64,000 nt of DNA. It comes from Serripes groenlandicus. Its lineage: Eukaryota > Mollusca > Bivalvia > Cardiida > Cardiidae. Both the position numbers and the translations under genes were made by a program. Within the stretch, counting starts at the first letter, position 1. The number at the start of each line of letters is the position of its first letter. This document shows, in pieces, positions 30,868-40,891 of this stretch. The notes beneath the pieces are model-generated. The model had not been told where the DNA came from and ran no database searches. It saw nothing but the letters and a program-made list of their open reading frames with translations. Where the stretch lies: positions 14,002,973 to 14,066,972 of the forward strand of contig JASEVX010000003.1 of the NCBI GenBank assembly GCA_031761405.1. Reading direction: 5' to 3'.

Positions 30868-32365
30868 TTTAGCTCGCCTATTCGAAGAAATAGGGGAGCT
30901 TATGTTATCACCCCGGCGTTGGCGTTGGCGTTGGCGTTGGTGTTGGCGTTGGCGTCCGCGTTGCCAGCTTGGTCAAACCTTTGCGTGCAAGACCTTTTCT
31001 CAGACACTGTGTATGCTGTTGCTTTGAAACTTCACACACTTATTCAGGATCATTAGGGGACCTTGTATGTCAAGTCCCATAACTCTGGAATGGATTTTGA
31101 CTGAATTGTGCCCCTTTTTGGACTTAGAAATTTGGTCAAACCTTTGCGTGCAAGGCCTTTTCTCAGACACTGTGTATGCTGTTGCTTTCAAACTTCACAC
31201 ACTTATTCAGGGTCATTAGGGGACCTTGTATGTCAAGTCCCATAACTCTGGAATGGATTTTGACTGAATTGTGCCCCTTTTTCGACTTAGAATTTTGGTC
31301 AAACCTTTGCGTGCAAGGCCTTTTCTCAGACACTGTGTATGCTGTTGCTTTGAAACTTCACACACTTATTCAGGATCATTAGGGGATCTTGTATGTCAAG
31401 TCCCATAACTCTGGAATGGATTTTGACTGAATTGTGCCCCTTTTTCGACTTAGAATTTTGGTCAAACCTTTGCGTGCAAGGCCTTTTCTCAGACACTGTG
31501 TATACTGTTGCTTTAAAACTTCACACACTTATTCAGGATCATTAGGGGACCTTGTATGTCAAGTCCCATAACTCTGGAATGGATTTTGACTGAATTGTGC
31601 CCCTTTTTGGACTTAGAAATTTGGTCAAACCTTTGCGTGCAAGGCCTTTTCTCAGACACTGTGTATGCTGTTGCTTTCAAACTTCACACACTTATTCAGG
31701 GTCATTAGGGGACCTTGTATGTCAAGTCCCATAACTCTGGAATGGATTTTTTTCAAACATTTGGATTTTTTTCTTTTTCTTTTCTTGTATTTTTCAATTT
31801 TGCGTTTAGCTCAACGTTAAAGTTTCGATTTTTTTTTTTTCTCAATAAGTACTGGTTCTAGGGCTTTCATATTTTTTGGGGTAAAACATTTGTTTTTTGC
31901 TGGATTTTGAAAATTGGGCATAGCTTCTTCATATTTTGTTGGATTAATTTCATTTTTTTTTTTTAATTTTCTTGTATTTTTGAACTTTGAGCATTATTTT
32001 TTTATTTTTTATTTTTTTTCTTGAATTTTGGAACTTTGTGTTCAGCTCAATTTTTTTTTTTAAATTTCTTGTATTTTTGAACTTTTTTTTTTATTATTTC
32101 TTGTTTTAAAAAAATTGTGTTTAGCTCAATGTTAGAGTTTTGTTTACTTTTTGTCTTTTACACTTGCCTTGATAGTCAAAGCAGGGGACACAGTGAGACA
32201 TTTAATTACGCGTAATTCTTGTCTTTCTTTTGTAAATTCAATTTCAACTGAATTATTCCACTTTTGGATTTTGGACTTTATACCCATGCTATAACTGTTC
32301 TGAAGTAGGCCCTGATAGACGATATCCCTGATAGGCGAGCTATATTGTCCTCCGACAACTCTTGT
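30868..32365 (-). mobile_element. Helentron-like element, AGCTCGCC family, nested
   Basis: Minus-strand 5' ACAAGAGTTGTCGGAGGAC; 3' hairpin CCTATTTCTTCGAATAGG then CGAGCTAA. Contains a (GTTGGC)n tract (30915-30960), five ~163-bp modules and a T-rich tail. Confidence 0.75.
30970..31760. repeat. Tandem array, 163-bp module
   Basis: TTGGTCAAACCTTTGCGTGC recurs near 30969, 31132, 31295, 31458 and 31621, a constant 163-bp spacing with very few mismatches. Confidence 0.92.
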
Positions 32366-33299
32366 TAATAATAATTATAATAAATATTTCACAGATGTTA
32401 AAATTTATCCTCGTATGTTTAAAAAGTAGACCACACTTGAAACAACATATCAGCTAAATTGTTTATCTAAATCGTTGATGCATACAATATATGTTTGGCG
32501 TAAGAGAAATGCCAGTTGCGAGTCCCATTACTATTTAATAGGTGGCAAGTATGAAATTAATTGGGTGCGAAAGAGCAGATTTTCTTTATTTCTAAATCTA
32601 TTGTTTATCAGAGTTTGTTCTTCTCTTAATTTGTTTCAAGCCAAATAATCATTTAATATCACATATATTTAAACATTTAAGTGTGTAATATTAGCTATCT
32701 ATCTGTTATAAGGTGTTTTGAGCATTCTTTCGAAATGTTGACCCACGTTTCAAAATCCGAGTCGTAGTGTCAAACATCGAAGAAAGTGAATAAAAAATCA
32801 GGCAAAGCTTTAGTGCATTCGAGAGAAAAAAGCATTTCTATAGTATCTGCCTTTATCACATAAATACCCTTATTTTCAAGTTGAGAACAAATCACGGATA
32901 AACGTGATTTTAATATCGAAAATCGGCTGCAAGCAGGTGCGCGTATGTAATCAAATTAGACTGTGCGACGTAAAGGTTTGTAGTTATCGCCTTTTGATTA
33001 CATAGTTTATGAAAATAAAGTATCCCAGTCTAGCTAATAGGGACTATTTGTCTTCGTAAATAAAACACAAAAACGTAAATGCCAGTCAAAATAAAGAAAC
33101 TGCACATACTTAAAACATCGGAATATTTATTTCATTTTAGATGTGTCATAACTTAGTGTTTTTAAACAAACGCAATTGTAATATGTTCAAGACATTTAAA
33201 AAAAAAAAATCTAATAATAACCCCCCCTCCCATGTCATTTCCGAAAACCTATTAAAAATAGAAGTCGCGGGCTTCTGCCCGGCGACTAATAATTACTGT

Positions 33300-33428
33300 A
33301 AAAAGTTTGAAACATTGTGGCAAATGGAGAAATTGCTGGTTTTGAGCAATTTCCCATTTTGTCACAATGTTTTCAAGAGTCGTCTGTTGCAGATGCCTCA
33401 AAATGCGTCTATAGGTGGAAAAGGTTAA
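33300..33428 (-). mobile_element. TTAA MITE left half
   Basis: Core GCTGGTTTTGAGC and end GGTGGAAAAGGTTAA, abutting the next copy through a shared TTAA. Confidence 0.65.
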
Positions 33429-33614
33429 CCCTGTACCACATACAACAAATTTACAGCAGATTAATTTGGAAAGAATTCGGCAAAGACTTGAAATGTCCCT
33501 AAAAATTAAGGAGAAATTGCACGTTTTGTGCAATTTCTTCTTTTGTCACTATGTTTTCAAAAAGCTGTCTGCTGCAGAGACGTCAGAAAGCGTCTATATG
33601 AGGGAAAGGGTTAA
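33425..33614 (-). mobile_element. TTAA MITE, short full copy
   Basis: TTAACCCTGTACCACATACA to GAGGGAAAGGGTTAA. Core GCACGTTTTGTGC. Confidence 0.85.
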
Positions 33615-33639
33615 AGAAATTATAGTTAGATAAAAGAGT

Positions 33640-33740
33640 TGCAGACACAGTGGCAACAGGAAAAAAATTACTCATTATCAGTAATTTTCCTTTTGCCACA
33701 ATGTTTTCTGCTGCAGATGAGTCTAATTGTGTCTGTCTGA
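33640..33740 (-). mobile_element. TTAA MITE core fragment
   Basis: ATTACTCATTATCAGTAATT and TTTTGCCACAATGTTTTC fused to CTGCTGCAGATG by deletion. Confidence 0.5.
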
Positions 33741-33931
33741 TTAACCCTTTCCCTCATATAAACACTTTCTGACGCCTCTGCAGCAGACAGCTTTTTGAAA
33801 ACATAGTGACAAAAGAACAAATTGCACAAAACGGGCAATTTCTCCCATTCAATTATGGAGATTTTCTATTTTTTGACAAAATACGTTCAAAGTCGTCTGC
33901 TGCAGAATTGCTGTATGGGGGAAAGGGTTAA
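33741..33931 (+). mobile_element. TTAA MITE with internal deletion
   Basis: TTAACCCTTTCCCTCATATA to GGGGGAAAGGGTTAA. About 40 bp after the hairpin (GCACAAAACGGGC) is missing. Confidence 0.85.
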
Positions 33932-33943
33932 AATGTTCAACAG

Positions 33944-34128
33944 TGTTACATACAGATGGCTTTTTGAAAACATTGTGGTAAAAGGAGAAATAGCTCATCA
34001 TGACTAATTTCTCCTTTTGCCACAATGTTTTCAACTTTATTCAATAAATATACTTTTATTTACATACGTTTTCTATGATTTTGCCAAAATGTTTTTAAAG
34101 TTGACTGCTGCAGATTTTGTTGTATTTA
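33944..34128 (+). mobile_element. TTAA MITE, terminus lost
   Basis: GGCTTTTTGAAAACATTGTG, core GCTCATCATGACTAATTTCT, right GACTGCTGCAGATTTTG. Confidence 0.65.
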
Positions 34129-34205
34129 AGCTCAGGTAATATTTTGTTGATGGTTGTACAGTTTTTTACTCCTTTCATCACAAGGATTCTGTTTTGTTTT
34201 TCCAG

Positions 34206-34289
34206 GAAATAGAACTAACACAGAAGAAGTTAGAATGTGAGCGTCTTGCCAGGGATGTACAGGAGGAAAAAATCAAATCAAAATCTTTA
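34206..34289 (+). CDS. Coiled-coil exon of unidentified split gene
   Basis: 28 codons, phase 0 to phase 0, between the pyrimidine-rich acceptor TTTGTTTTTCCAG and the strong donor TTA|GTAAGT. It reads EIELTQKKLECERLARDVQE then EKIKSKSL. Charged, heptad-like, with no helix breaker, continuing the coiled coil of 23192-23302 across a 10.9-kb intron. Both flanking introns are almost wholly repeats. No paralogous copy of this exon is seen in the window, which argues against a repeat artefact. Confidence 0.85.
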
Positions 34290-34328
34290 GTAAGTTGCTG
34301 CAGACCACTAGATAAGGATCCATATTAT

Positions 34329-34722
34329 CAGAGGTCCAGATAAGGAGGGTTTTTCAGCTCTTTTTCCCACAATTTCTGTCTTATTATTAAAGCAAGCCCT
34401 ATGTTGTGGGTACTCAAGGGAATCGTCTCACCGAGAAGATTCTTTTAATTTAAACATTATTTATTTTACATCGATTGCTAAGCAAGCTTAAAGCTTAAAT
34501 TAATCACGCTCGGTGTCTGCTTCCTGGAGAATTAACCAGTACTCGCGCCATTTGTGTGGAAAAATCCCAAAGTCAGGACCCGCTCATCACGGACTCAAAC
34601 CAGGGACCTTTGATACAAGAGGCCTACACTCTCCTCTGCACCACTGTCTTCCACATTCTTTTGAGTACCAGCAACATAGGGTTAGAGGGTCAAATAAGGA
34701 TTTTAGAACATCTAGAGCTCTG
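34329..34722. mobile_element. Hairpin element H hosting a SINE
   Basis: Ends CAGAGGTCCAGATAAGG and CTAGAGCTCTG. Halves CCCTATGTTGTGGGTACTCA and GAGTACCAGCAACATAGGGT are split by 34447-34654. Starts 40 bp after the exon donor at 34290. Confidence 0.75.
34447..34654 (-). mobile_element. tRNA-derived SINE of a different family
   Basis: On the minus strand, GGTCCCTGGTTTGAGTCCGT (B-box-like) follows a Leu/Ser-like head, then CAAATGGCGCGAGTACTGG. 8-bp target duplication ATTCTTTT (34439-34446 and 34655-34662). Confidence 0.7.
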
Positions 34723-34795
34723 ATATTTTAAAATCTTTTTTTTACCCACAACATAGGGCCTGTATGAGTAGTAAGAGAAATAGTGAACATAAAGG

Positions 34796-35330
34796 AACAG
34801 TTTGTTACCCTTGTCAGTCGTTCGTCGTACGTCATTGACAATTTGCTTGTTAACACTTTCCCTCATACGACAATTCTGCAGCAGACAACTTAAAACATAT
34901 TTTGTCAAAAGATAGAAAATCTCTATAATTGAATGGATAACCTATGACTAAAAGTGGAAAACATAGTGACAAAAGGAGAAATTGCTTGTTTTCAAAAAGC
35001 AGTCTGCTGCAGAGGCATCAGAAAGTGTCTATATGAGGTTAACCCTTATCATCCAATCTTCATGAAACTTATTTAGTTGGTTTATCTTGCTGATTTCTAG
35101 ACCAAGTTCGAATATGGGTAATGTTGGGTCAACAACTAGTTCACAAGATCAAATTGAATGGAAATCTTGTTAACACTGAAATTTCAACTTGAGCATGTTG
35201 AAACTTTGTCAGAATAAATGTTCTTGTTGATATCTAGGCGAAGTTCAATTATAGGTCATGTCATGTCAAGACAATATACACAGCACTCTCCCCTTTCCAA
35301 TGTCAAGTCATAAATTCAAGCAAGTCATGT
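34796..35330. mobile_element. Decayed Helentron-like module region
   Basis: GTCAGTCGTTCGTCGTACG, CATCCAATCTTCATGAAACT and GGTCATGTCATGTCAA match module words at 22100-22260 and 57430-57700. Interrupted by a MITE at CTTGTTAACACTT. Confidence 0.45.
34850..35042 (-). mobile_element. TTAA MITE nested in a Helentron-like module
   Basis: TTAACACTTTCCCTCATACG to CTATATGAGGTTAA, terminal GGGAAA lost. The core hairpin is deleted. Confidence 0.75.
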
Positions 35331-35464
35331 TGTCAGCGTAGAAATACATTATATTTTTATCCCCCGCTTTTTCGAAGAAAAAAAGGGGGGTTATTAATTT
35401 CGGTTTGTCCGTCCGTCCGTCTGTCTGTCCGTCTGTCCGTCCGTCTGTCCGTCCGTCACACTTC

Positions 35465-36470
35465 GTTTCCGTGCAATAACTGCCGCAAATGTGAACCGTT
35501 TCTTTTCAAACTTGGTAACAAGGTTAAATGCCTTAACGGCTAGGCCAAGTTCGAATATCACTTTCGGCGGACTTTATTTGGTGGAGTTATGGCCCCTTAT
35601 TTAACAAAATATGTTGTTTCTTGCCGTTTCCGTGCAATAACTGCCACAAATGTGAACCTTTTTTTTTCAAACTTGGTAACAACGTTAAATGCCTTAAGGG
35701 CTAGGCCAAGTTCGATCGTCACTTTCGGCGGACTTTATTTGGTGGAGTTATGGCCCCTTATTTAACAAAAAATGTCGTTTCTTGCTGTTTCCGTGCAATA
35801 ACTGCCACAAATGTGAACCTTTTTTTTTCAAACTTGGTAACAACGTTAAATGCCTTAAGGGCTAGGCCAAGTTCGAATATCACTTTCGGCGGACTTTATT
35901 CGGTGGAGTTATGGCCCCTTATTTAACAAAAAATGTCGTTTCTTGCTGTTTCCGTGCAATAACTGCCACAAATGTGAACCTTTTTTTTTCAAACTTGGTA
36001 ACAAGGTTAAATGCCTTAAGGGCTAGGCCAACTTCGATCGTCACTTTCGGCAGACTTTATTTGGTGGAGTTATGGCCCCTTATTTAACAAAATATGTCGT
36101 TTCTTGCTGTTTCCGTGCAATAACTGCCACAGATGTGAACCTTTTTTTTTCAAACTTGGTAACAAGGTTAAATGCCTTAAGGGCTAGGCCAACTTCGATC
36201 GTCACTTTCGGCAGACTTTATTTGGTGGAGTTATGGCCCCTTATTTAACAAAATATGTCGTTTCTTGCTGTTTCCGTGCAATAACTGCCACAGATGTGAA
36301 CCTTTTTTTTTCAAACTTGGTAACAAGGTTAAATGCCTTAAGGGCTAGGCCAACTTCGATCGTCACTTTCGGCAGACTTTATTTGGTGGAGTTATGGCCC
36401 CTTATTTAACAAAAAATGTCGTTTCTTGCCGTTTCCGTGCAATAACTGCCACAAATGTGAACCTTTTTTT
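35465..36470. repeat. Tandem array, 161-bp module
   Basis: GTTTCCGTGCAATAACTGCC recurs near 35465, 35626, 35787, 35948 and 36109 at 161-bp spacing. Modules mutate in concert (TTCGATCGTC against TTCGAATATC). Confidence 0.92.
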
Positions 36471-37031
36471 ATACAACCGTTTTATTATGGTATGGTCATG
36501 TCCCTTCCTCCCTCCGTCCGTCCCTCCCTCCGTCCGTCCGTTCGGGTTTTCCGCACTTTTTTCCTACATACTTTGAGCTATTGAGGTGAAATTTTGTATA
36601 ACGCTTTCTAGTGATGTGTCACAGATCAAGTTCATATTTCCTGGGATTTCGTCAATTTTTGAATGAGTTATGCCCCTTTTTGGACTTAGAATATTTGTTT
36701 TCTGCATTTTTTTCTACATGCTTTCATGTATTACGCTGAAATTTTGTATATGGCTTTGTGGTCATGTGCCATAGATCAAATTCACGTTTCTTCAGATTTC
36801 GTCAATTTCTGCATGAGTTATGCCCCTTTTTGGGGTTGGAATAATGTTTTTTCACATTTTTTTCCTACATGATTTGAGGTATTCAGCTGTATTTTTGTAT
36901 ACTGCTTTGTTGTCAATTCATTCCTGAACAACTTTATTAACTTTTTACAAACAAACAATATATCAAAACAAGAGGAAACTTACAAAGATGTTCCTGACGG
37001 GCGTATTATGTACCGTTTGCTGTACTCTTGT
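36469..37031 (-). mobile_element. Helentron-like element nested in the 161-bp array
   Basis: Minus-strand 5' ACAAGAGTACAGCAAACGG; other edge ATACAACCGTTTTATTATGG. The host module resumes as TTTCAAACTTGGTAACAAG at 37032, so the insertion split the T run of that module without a visible target duplication. Confidence 0.75.
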
Positions 37032-37247
37032 TTTCAAACTTGGTAACAAGATTAAATGCCTTAACAGCTAGGCCAAGTTCGATCGTCACTTTCAGCAGAC
37101 TTTATTTGGTGGGGTCTTCAATCAGTTTAATTTACCCTGTAATACATGTTCAATAAAAAGTCTACTGACATGTTTAAACCTAACCTCAACATTTTCCTAC
37201 AATATTTCCTCCAAGCGGGGGATAGAAATTTCATGAATTTGCTTGTT

Positions 37248-37570
37248 AATCATGTAATTCATATATATTAACATAAAATTTCTTTCGAGTTCTTTCTTTT
37301 CGGTAAGTGATGACCAATCAAATCCATTTTCCAGTTTCATATGCCAACAAGTTACCACATTTTGATTTTTAGACAAAAACTATTTGGCGGTTCGAAAGGA
37401 CCGACATGGGTTTTAGCTGGCAACAGTATTAATATACACTACATGCGACACAATTAAGACTGGTTTACACCAGGATTGGTTTTCCTTGAGCGGCATTCAT
37501 TTATGGATAGTCACTATAAATTGATATATTGTTGACACGTTTTTAGGTTGTATCAATTGAAAAGGTTCAA
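37248..37570. other. Unassigned intronic sequence
   Basis: AT-rich single-copy-looking DNA. Confidence 0.5.
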
Positions 37571-37800
37571 TTAACCATTTCCCTCATATAGATGCTTTCT
37601 GACGCCTCTGCAGCAGACAGCTTTTTGAAAACATAGTGACAAAAGAAGAAATTGCTCAAAACGAGCAATTTCTCCTTTTGTCACAATGTTTTCCACTTTT
37701 AGTCATAGGTTGTCCATTCAGTTTTAGAGATTTTCTATGTTTTGACAAAATATGTTCAAAGTCGTCTGCTGCAGAATTGTAGTATGAGGGAAAGGGTTAA
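37571..37800 (+). mobile_element. TTAA MITE, full length, consensus-like
   Basis: TTAACCATTTCCCTCATATA to GAGGGAAAGGGTTAA. Core GCTCAAAACGAGC. Confidence 0.9.
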
Positions 37801-38056
37801 TGAAAACTTTTTACAAGGGAAATAACAGTGAAAAATCTTTCATTGATAAATCTTAAGTTATGTCCCTTCCATAGAATATTATATAGTTTTCCCTGTAGAG
37901 TTGTCTGCTGTGTAATCAGTAGAGGGAAAATGAATAAAATTTGAAAAATTACAAATATTTTTTCAGTTCAGTGACACAATTGTTCTCGAGATAATTTTTC
38001 AAAGCGAACAGCTCATAATGCTTATTTGATTTTAATCCTTTTTTCTCTGTTTACAG

Positions 38057-38146
38057 GCTTCAGAACTAAAGGTCACAGCTACACAAAATTATGAACTAAC
38101 TACTCAGGTTATAGGATTTAAAGAGAGACTTGAAGATTTAGAAAAG
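38057..38146 (+). CDS. Coiled-coil exon of unidentified split gene
   Basis: 30 codons, phase 0 at both ends, acceptor TTTTTTCTCTGTTTACAG, donor AAG|GTAAGA (near-consensus). It reads ASELKVTATQNYELTTQVIG then FKERLEDLEK. The last ten residues are a clear coiled-coil heptad. It is the last exon I can support. Joined to 34206-34289 it reads KSL-ASEL without a break. The gene presumably continues downstream, possibly beyond the window. Confidence 0.85.
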
Positions 38147-38175
38147 GTAAGAGAATGAAGCATTCATTGTAATTG

Positions 38176-38385
38176 TTAACCCTTTCAAACATACAACAAA
38201 TTTGCAGCATTTGTCACATTTGAAAAACATCTAGCAAAAAATATTCAAAATCGTTATAAATGAAAGCATATTTTTTTAAATAGAGTTGAAAACATTTTAT
38301 CAAAAGGAGAAATTGCTCATTATGAGCAATTTATTCTTTTGCCACAATGTTTTCAATAGTCGTCTGCTGCGGAGGTGTCAAAATG
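38176..38385 (-). mobile_element. TTAA MITE, left terminus missing
   Basis: TTAACCCTTTCAAACATACA, perfect core GCTCATTATGAGC, then GTCGTCTGCTGCGGAGGTG. Starts 30 bp into the intron. Confidence 0.75.
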
Positions 38386-38487
38386 AGAAATTTCTCCTTT
38401 TTTTCTCAATAATTGCAAAAGCTGGTGCAGATATGTCAAACTGGGTTCGCAAGTCGGAAACTTTCGCAATTACAGAGGTCTGTCTGG

Positions 38488-38703
38488 TTAACCCTTTCCC
38501 ACCTGTAGATGCATTTGCAGCAGATGCCTTGAAAACATTGTGACAAAAGGAGAAATTGCTCAAAACAATCAATTTCTCCTTTTGCCGCAAAGTTTTCAAT
38601 TTTTTTAGTTATTATACTGACAATAATAGAGATTTTCCATATTTTTGAGTAGTCATTTTCAAAGCCGTCTGCTGCAGATTTGTTGTATGTAGGAAAGAGT
38701 TAA
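38488..38703 (+). mobile_element. TTAA MITE, full length
   Basis: TTAACCCTTTCCCACCTGTA to GTAGGAAAGAGTTAA. Core GCTCAAAACAATC has lost pairing. Confidence 0.85.
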
Positions 38704-38807
38704 CGCACCACCGGCTGGAAAATCCGTTACACCAGTATGACCCTAAAAGGGAGGCAACTCTGTCATTCTTATATTACTGACTATCTGTAGATGTGTGAAC
38801 ACTTGCC

Positions 38808-38900
38808 CACATGCCCACACATTTTGACGCATATGCAGTAGACAAATTCTAAAACATTGTGGCTAAAATCAATATGTTTCTATTTCGAATAATTATGTTT
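38808..38900 (+). mobile_element. TTAA MITE left-end fragment
   Basis: TTGCCCACATGCCCACACAT, GCATATGCAGTAGACAAA and ACATTGTGGCTAAAATC. Confidence 0.45.
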
Positions 38901-39035
38901 TCAACTCTATAGTCTAATTTTTTGTTTTCAATTTATAGCATATTATTGAATTGTCATTGAATGTATAAAGTGCTTTAAGCTTCTTTTTTTCTGCAGACAT
39001 TTCAGAGCAGGCGATTCTACAAATATCAAAATAAT

Positions 39036-39240
39036 TTAACCCCTTTCCCACATATTCTGCAGCAGACGAATTTGAAAACGTCTAGGCAAAAGCACAGAAC
39101 AGTAATTGAATAGAGTTGAAAACATGGTGACAAAAGGAGAAATTGCTTGTTTTGAGCAATATCTTCTTTTGTCACCATGTTTTCCAAAATCTGTCTGCTG
39201 CAGAGGCGTCAGAACGCGTCTATGTGTGGGAAAGGGTTAA
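39036..39240 (-). mobile_element. TTAA MITE, full length
   Basis: TTAACCCCTTTCCCACATAT to GTGTGGGAAAGGGTTAA. Core GCTTGTTTTGAGC. Confidence 0.88.
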
Positions 39241-39555
39241 TGGATAAAAACCAGATAAATGGAATACAAAAAAGGTGTCGTCTTTTGTTATGTTTTAATT
39301 AATAAGCTGCATGATCTTTAACTGATAAAGACATCAAATGCTGAATGTTTTCGACAATATTTGGAGGTTCAAGTATTGCATTTAGAAAGTTGATTAATAG
39401 TGCAATTTACCAAAGAGATTAAAACATTATGGGAAAAAGGATAACTTGTTTGTTTCTAGTAACTTTTTTCATACCGGTAAATGTTTTCAAAGGACATCTT
39501 TATCATGGAAAGGGTGAAGCATAAATTGTATTCTTTCAAAAAGAAATCAAAATTC
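39241..39555. other. Mostly unassigned, with MITE traces
   Basis: TTAAAACATTATGGGAAAAA and TCATGGAAAGGGTGAAG near 39420-39515 look like a very decayed MITE. Nothing else. Confidence 0.4.
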
Positions 39556-39601
39556 CATTTTAACCTTTTCACATGTACAAATAATCTGCTGCAGACAAAT
39601 T

Positions 39602-40020
39602 TTAACACTTTCCTTCATATAGATGCTTTCTGACGCCTCTGCAGCAGACGGCTTTTTGAAAACATAGTGACAAAAGAAGAAATTGCTCAAAACAAGCAAT
39701 TTCTCCTTTTGACACAATGTTTTCCACTTTTAGTCATAGGTTATCCATTTAATTTTGTCATTCGTCTTCCACCAATGGGCTAAGTCTATGTGGAAAAGCA
39801 GCCAGTTGCTTGGGAAGATTGCTGTGTGGAGTACTGGTGTGAGAAAACCAGGAAACACATGAGTAGGTGAACTGGCCGCCGTAATATGACTGAGAAATTG
39901 TTAAAAAACGGCGTTAAACCCCAATCAATCAATCCATTCAATTTTAGAGATTTTCTATCTTTTGACAAAATATGTTCAAAGTCATCTGCTGCAGAATTGT
40001 CGTATGTGGGAAAGGGTTAA
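39602..40020 (+). mobile_element. TTAA MITE nested in a MITE and hosting a SINE
   Basis: TTAACACTTTCCTTCATATA to GTGGGAAAGGGTTAA, core GCTCAAAACAAGC. Three layers are visible: old MITE, this MITE at its TTAA, and the SINE at 39757 inside this one. Confidence 0.88.
39757..39932 (+). mobile_element. tRNA-derived SINE, 5'-truncated
   Basis: Body from GTCATTCGTCTTCCACCAAT to the CAATCAAT tail. Target duplication TCCATTTAATTTT (39744-39756) / TCCATTCAATTTT (39933-39945), one mismatch. Confidence 0.9.
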
Positions 40021-40107
40021 AACATCTAGACAAAATATGATTAATTTAACATAATATATAAACAATTTGAAAGGAGTCAGTAACATTGCAGTTAAAGAGG
40101 AGAAATT

Positions 40108-40282
40108 CTGCTGCAGGCGGCTTTTTGAAAACATAGTAACAAAAGAAGAAATTGCACATAACGTGCAATTTCTCCTTTTGCCACAAGTTTTTCTACTTTT
40201 TGTCATGGAGATTTTCTATTTTTTGACAAAATCCCTTCAAAGTCGTCTGCTGCATAATTGTCGTATGTGGAAAAGGGTTTAA
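40108..40282 (+). mobile_element. TTAA MITE, left terminus missing
   Basis: CTGCTGCAGGCGGCTTTTTG, core GCACATAACGTGC, right end GTATGTGGAAAAGGGTTTAA. Confidence 0.75.
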
Positions 40283-40642
40283 ACATCTAGACAAAATATG
40301 ATTAATTTAACATAGTATATAAAAATCATCATGAGAAATTTCTCCTCTGGACACAACATTTTCAAAAGATGTCTGCTGCAGATGTATCAAAATGCGTCTG
40401 AGAAAGGGTTCATTTTGTCCCTTTCAATTTGACCTGAAGGTTTCTTCTTGTATTGATTGATTTGTCTTGCCTTTGTATTTTCCCTGAAAGGTTTATTTAC
40501 GGATCACATTAAATTGCACAGCTGCAGACGTGGAATTTCTTCTCTGGATGCAAGTCTTTGATTAATCATTTACCTGATATGATATCTTTACATCCCTCTG
40601 CTTTGAAAATCTTTGAGGAATAACTATGTATGGAAAGTATAA

Positions 40643-40889
40643 TAACCCTGTCACATACAGACACTTTCTGATGCCTGTGACACTTTTGAAAGCATTGTGA
40701 CAAAAGGTGAGATTGCGCAAAATTAGCAATTTCTCCTGTTGCCACAATGTTTTCAACCTTATTCAATAGTTATTCATTCTTTTATATAATTTCCATGTTT
40801 TTGTCATTTCAATTATTGTACTTTAATTTATCCCATAAATTTGCTAAAAATCATCTGCTGCAGATTGGTCCTATTTGGAAAAGGGTTAA
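40643..40889 (+). mobile_element. TTAA MITE, full length
   Basis: ATAACCCTGTCACATACAGA to TTTGGAAAAGGGTTAA. Core TTGCGCAAAATTAGCAATTT. A 23-bp tandem array starts two bases after its TTAA. Confidence 0.8.
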
Positions 40890-40891
40890 TT

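Larger units (their letters stand above)
30513..33289 (+). mobile_element. Helentron-like element, ACAAGAG...CTAA family, hosting another element
   Basis: Starts ACAAGAGAAAGTTGATGC at the junction with the previous copy and ends GGCGACTAA at 33289. The continuity of its body is broken by 30868-32365. Body words (GAAACATAAATGC-type, ATTTCATTTTAGATGTGTC) recur in all three family members. Confidence 0.75.
35356..37247 (-). mobile_element. Helentron-like element, CCCCCGC family
   Basis: Right edge AAGCGGGGGATAG...TTGCTTGTT; left edge hairpin CTTTTTCGAAG/AAAAAAGG next to ATCCCCC. (GTCC)n at 35405-35458 and about seven 161-bp modules, with another element nested in the last. Confidence 0.7.
39556..40410 (-). 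mobile_element. Old TTAA MITE fragmented by later insertions
   Basis: Right end TTAACCTTTTCACATGTACA at 39556, TTTTAA interrupted at 39602, resumes AACATCTAGACAAAATATGA at 40021. The same words recur at 40283, followed by core and GTCTGCTGCAGATGTATC to 40410. The repeat of the middle implies a local duplication. Confidence 0.6.

Noticed and set aside
34200..38150. Assigning the coiled-coil exons to a named protein such as CIP2A, hamartin or SAS-6
   Set aside because: Only generic heptad similarity; no diagnostic segment matched, so the symbol is left empty.
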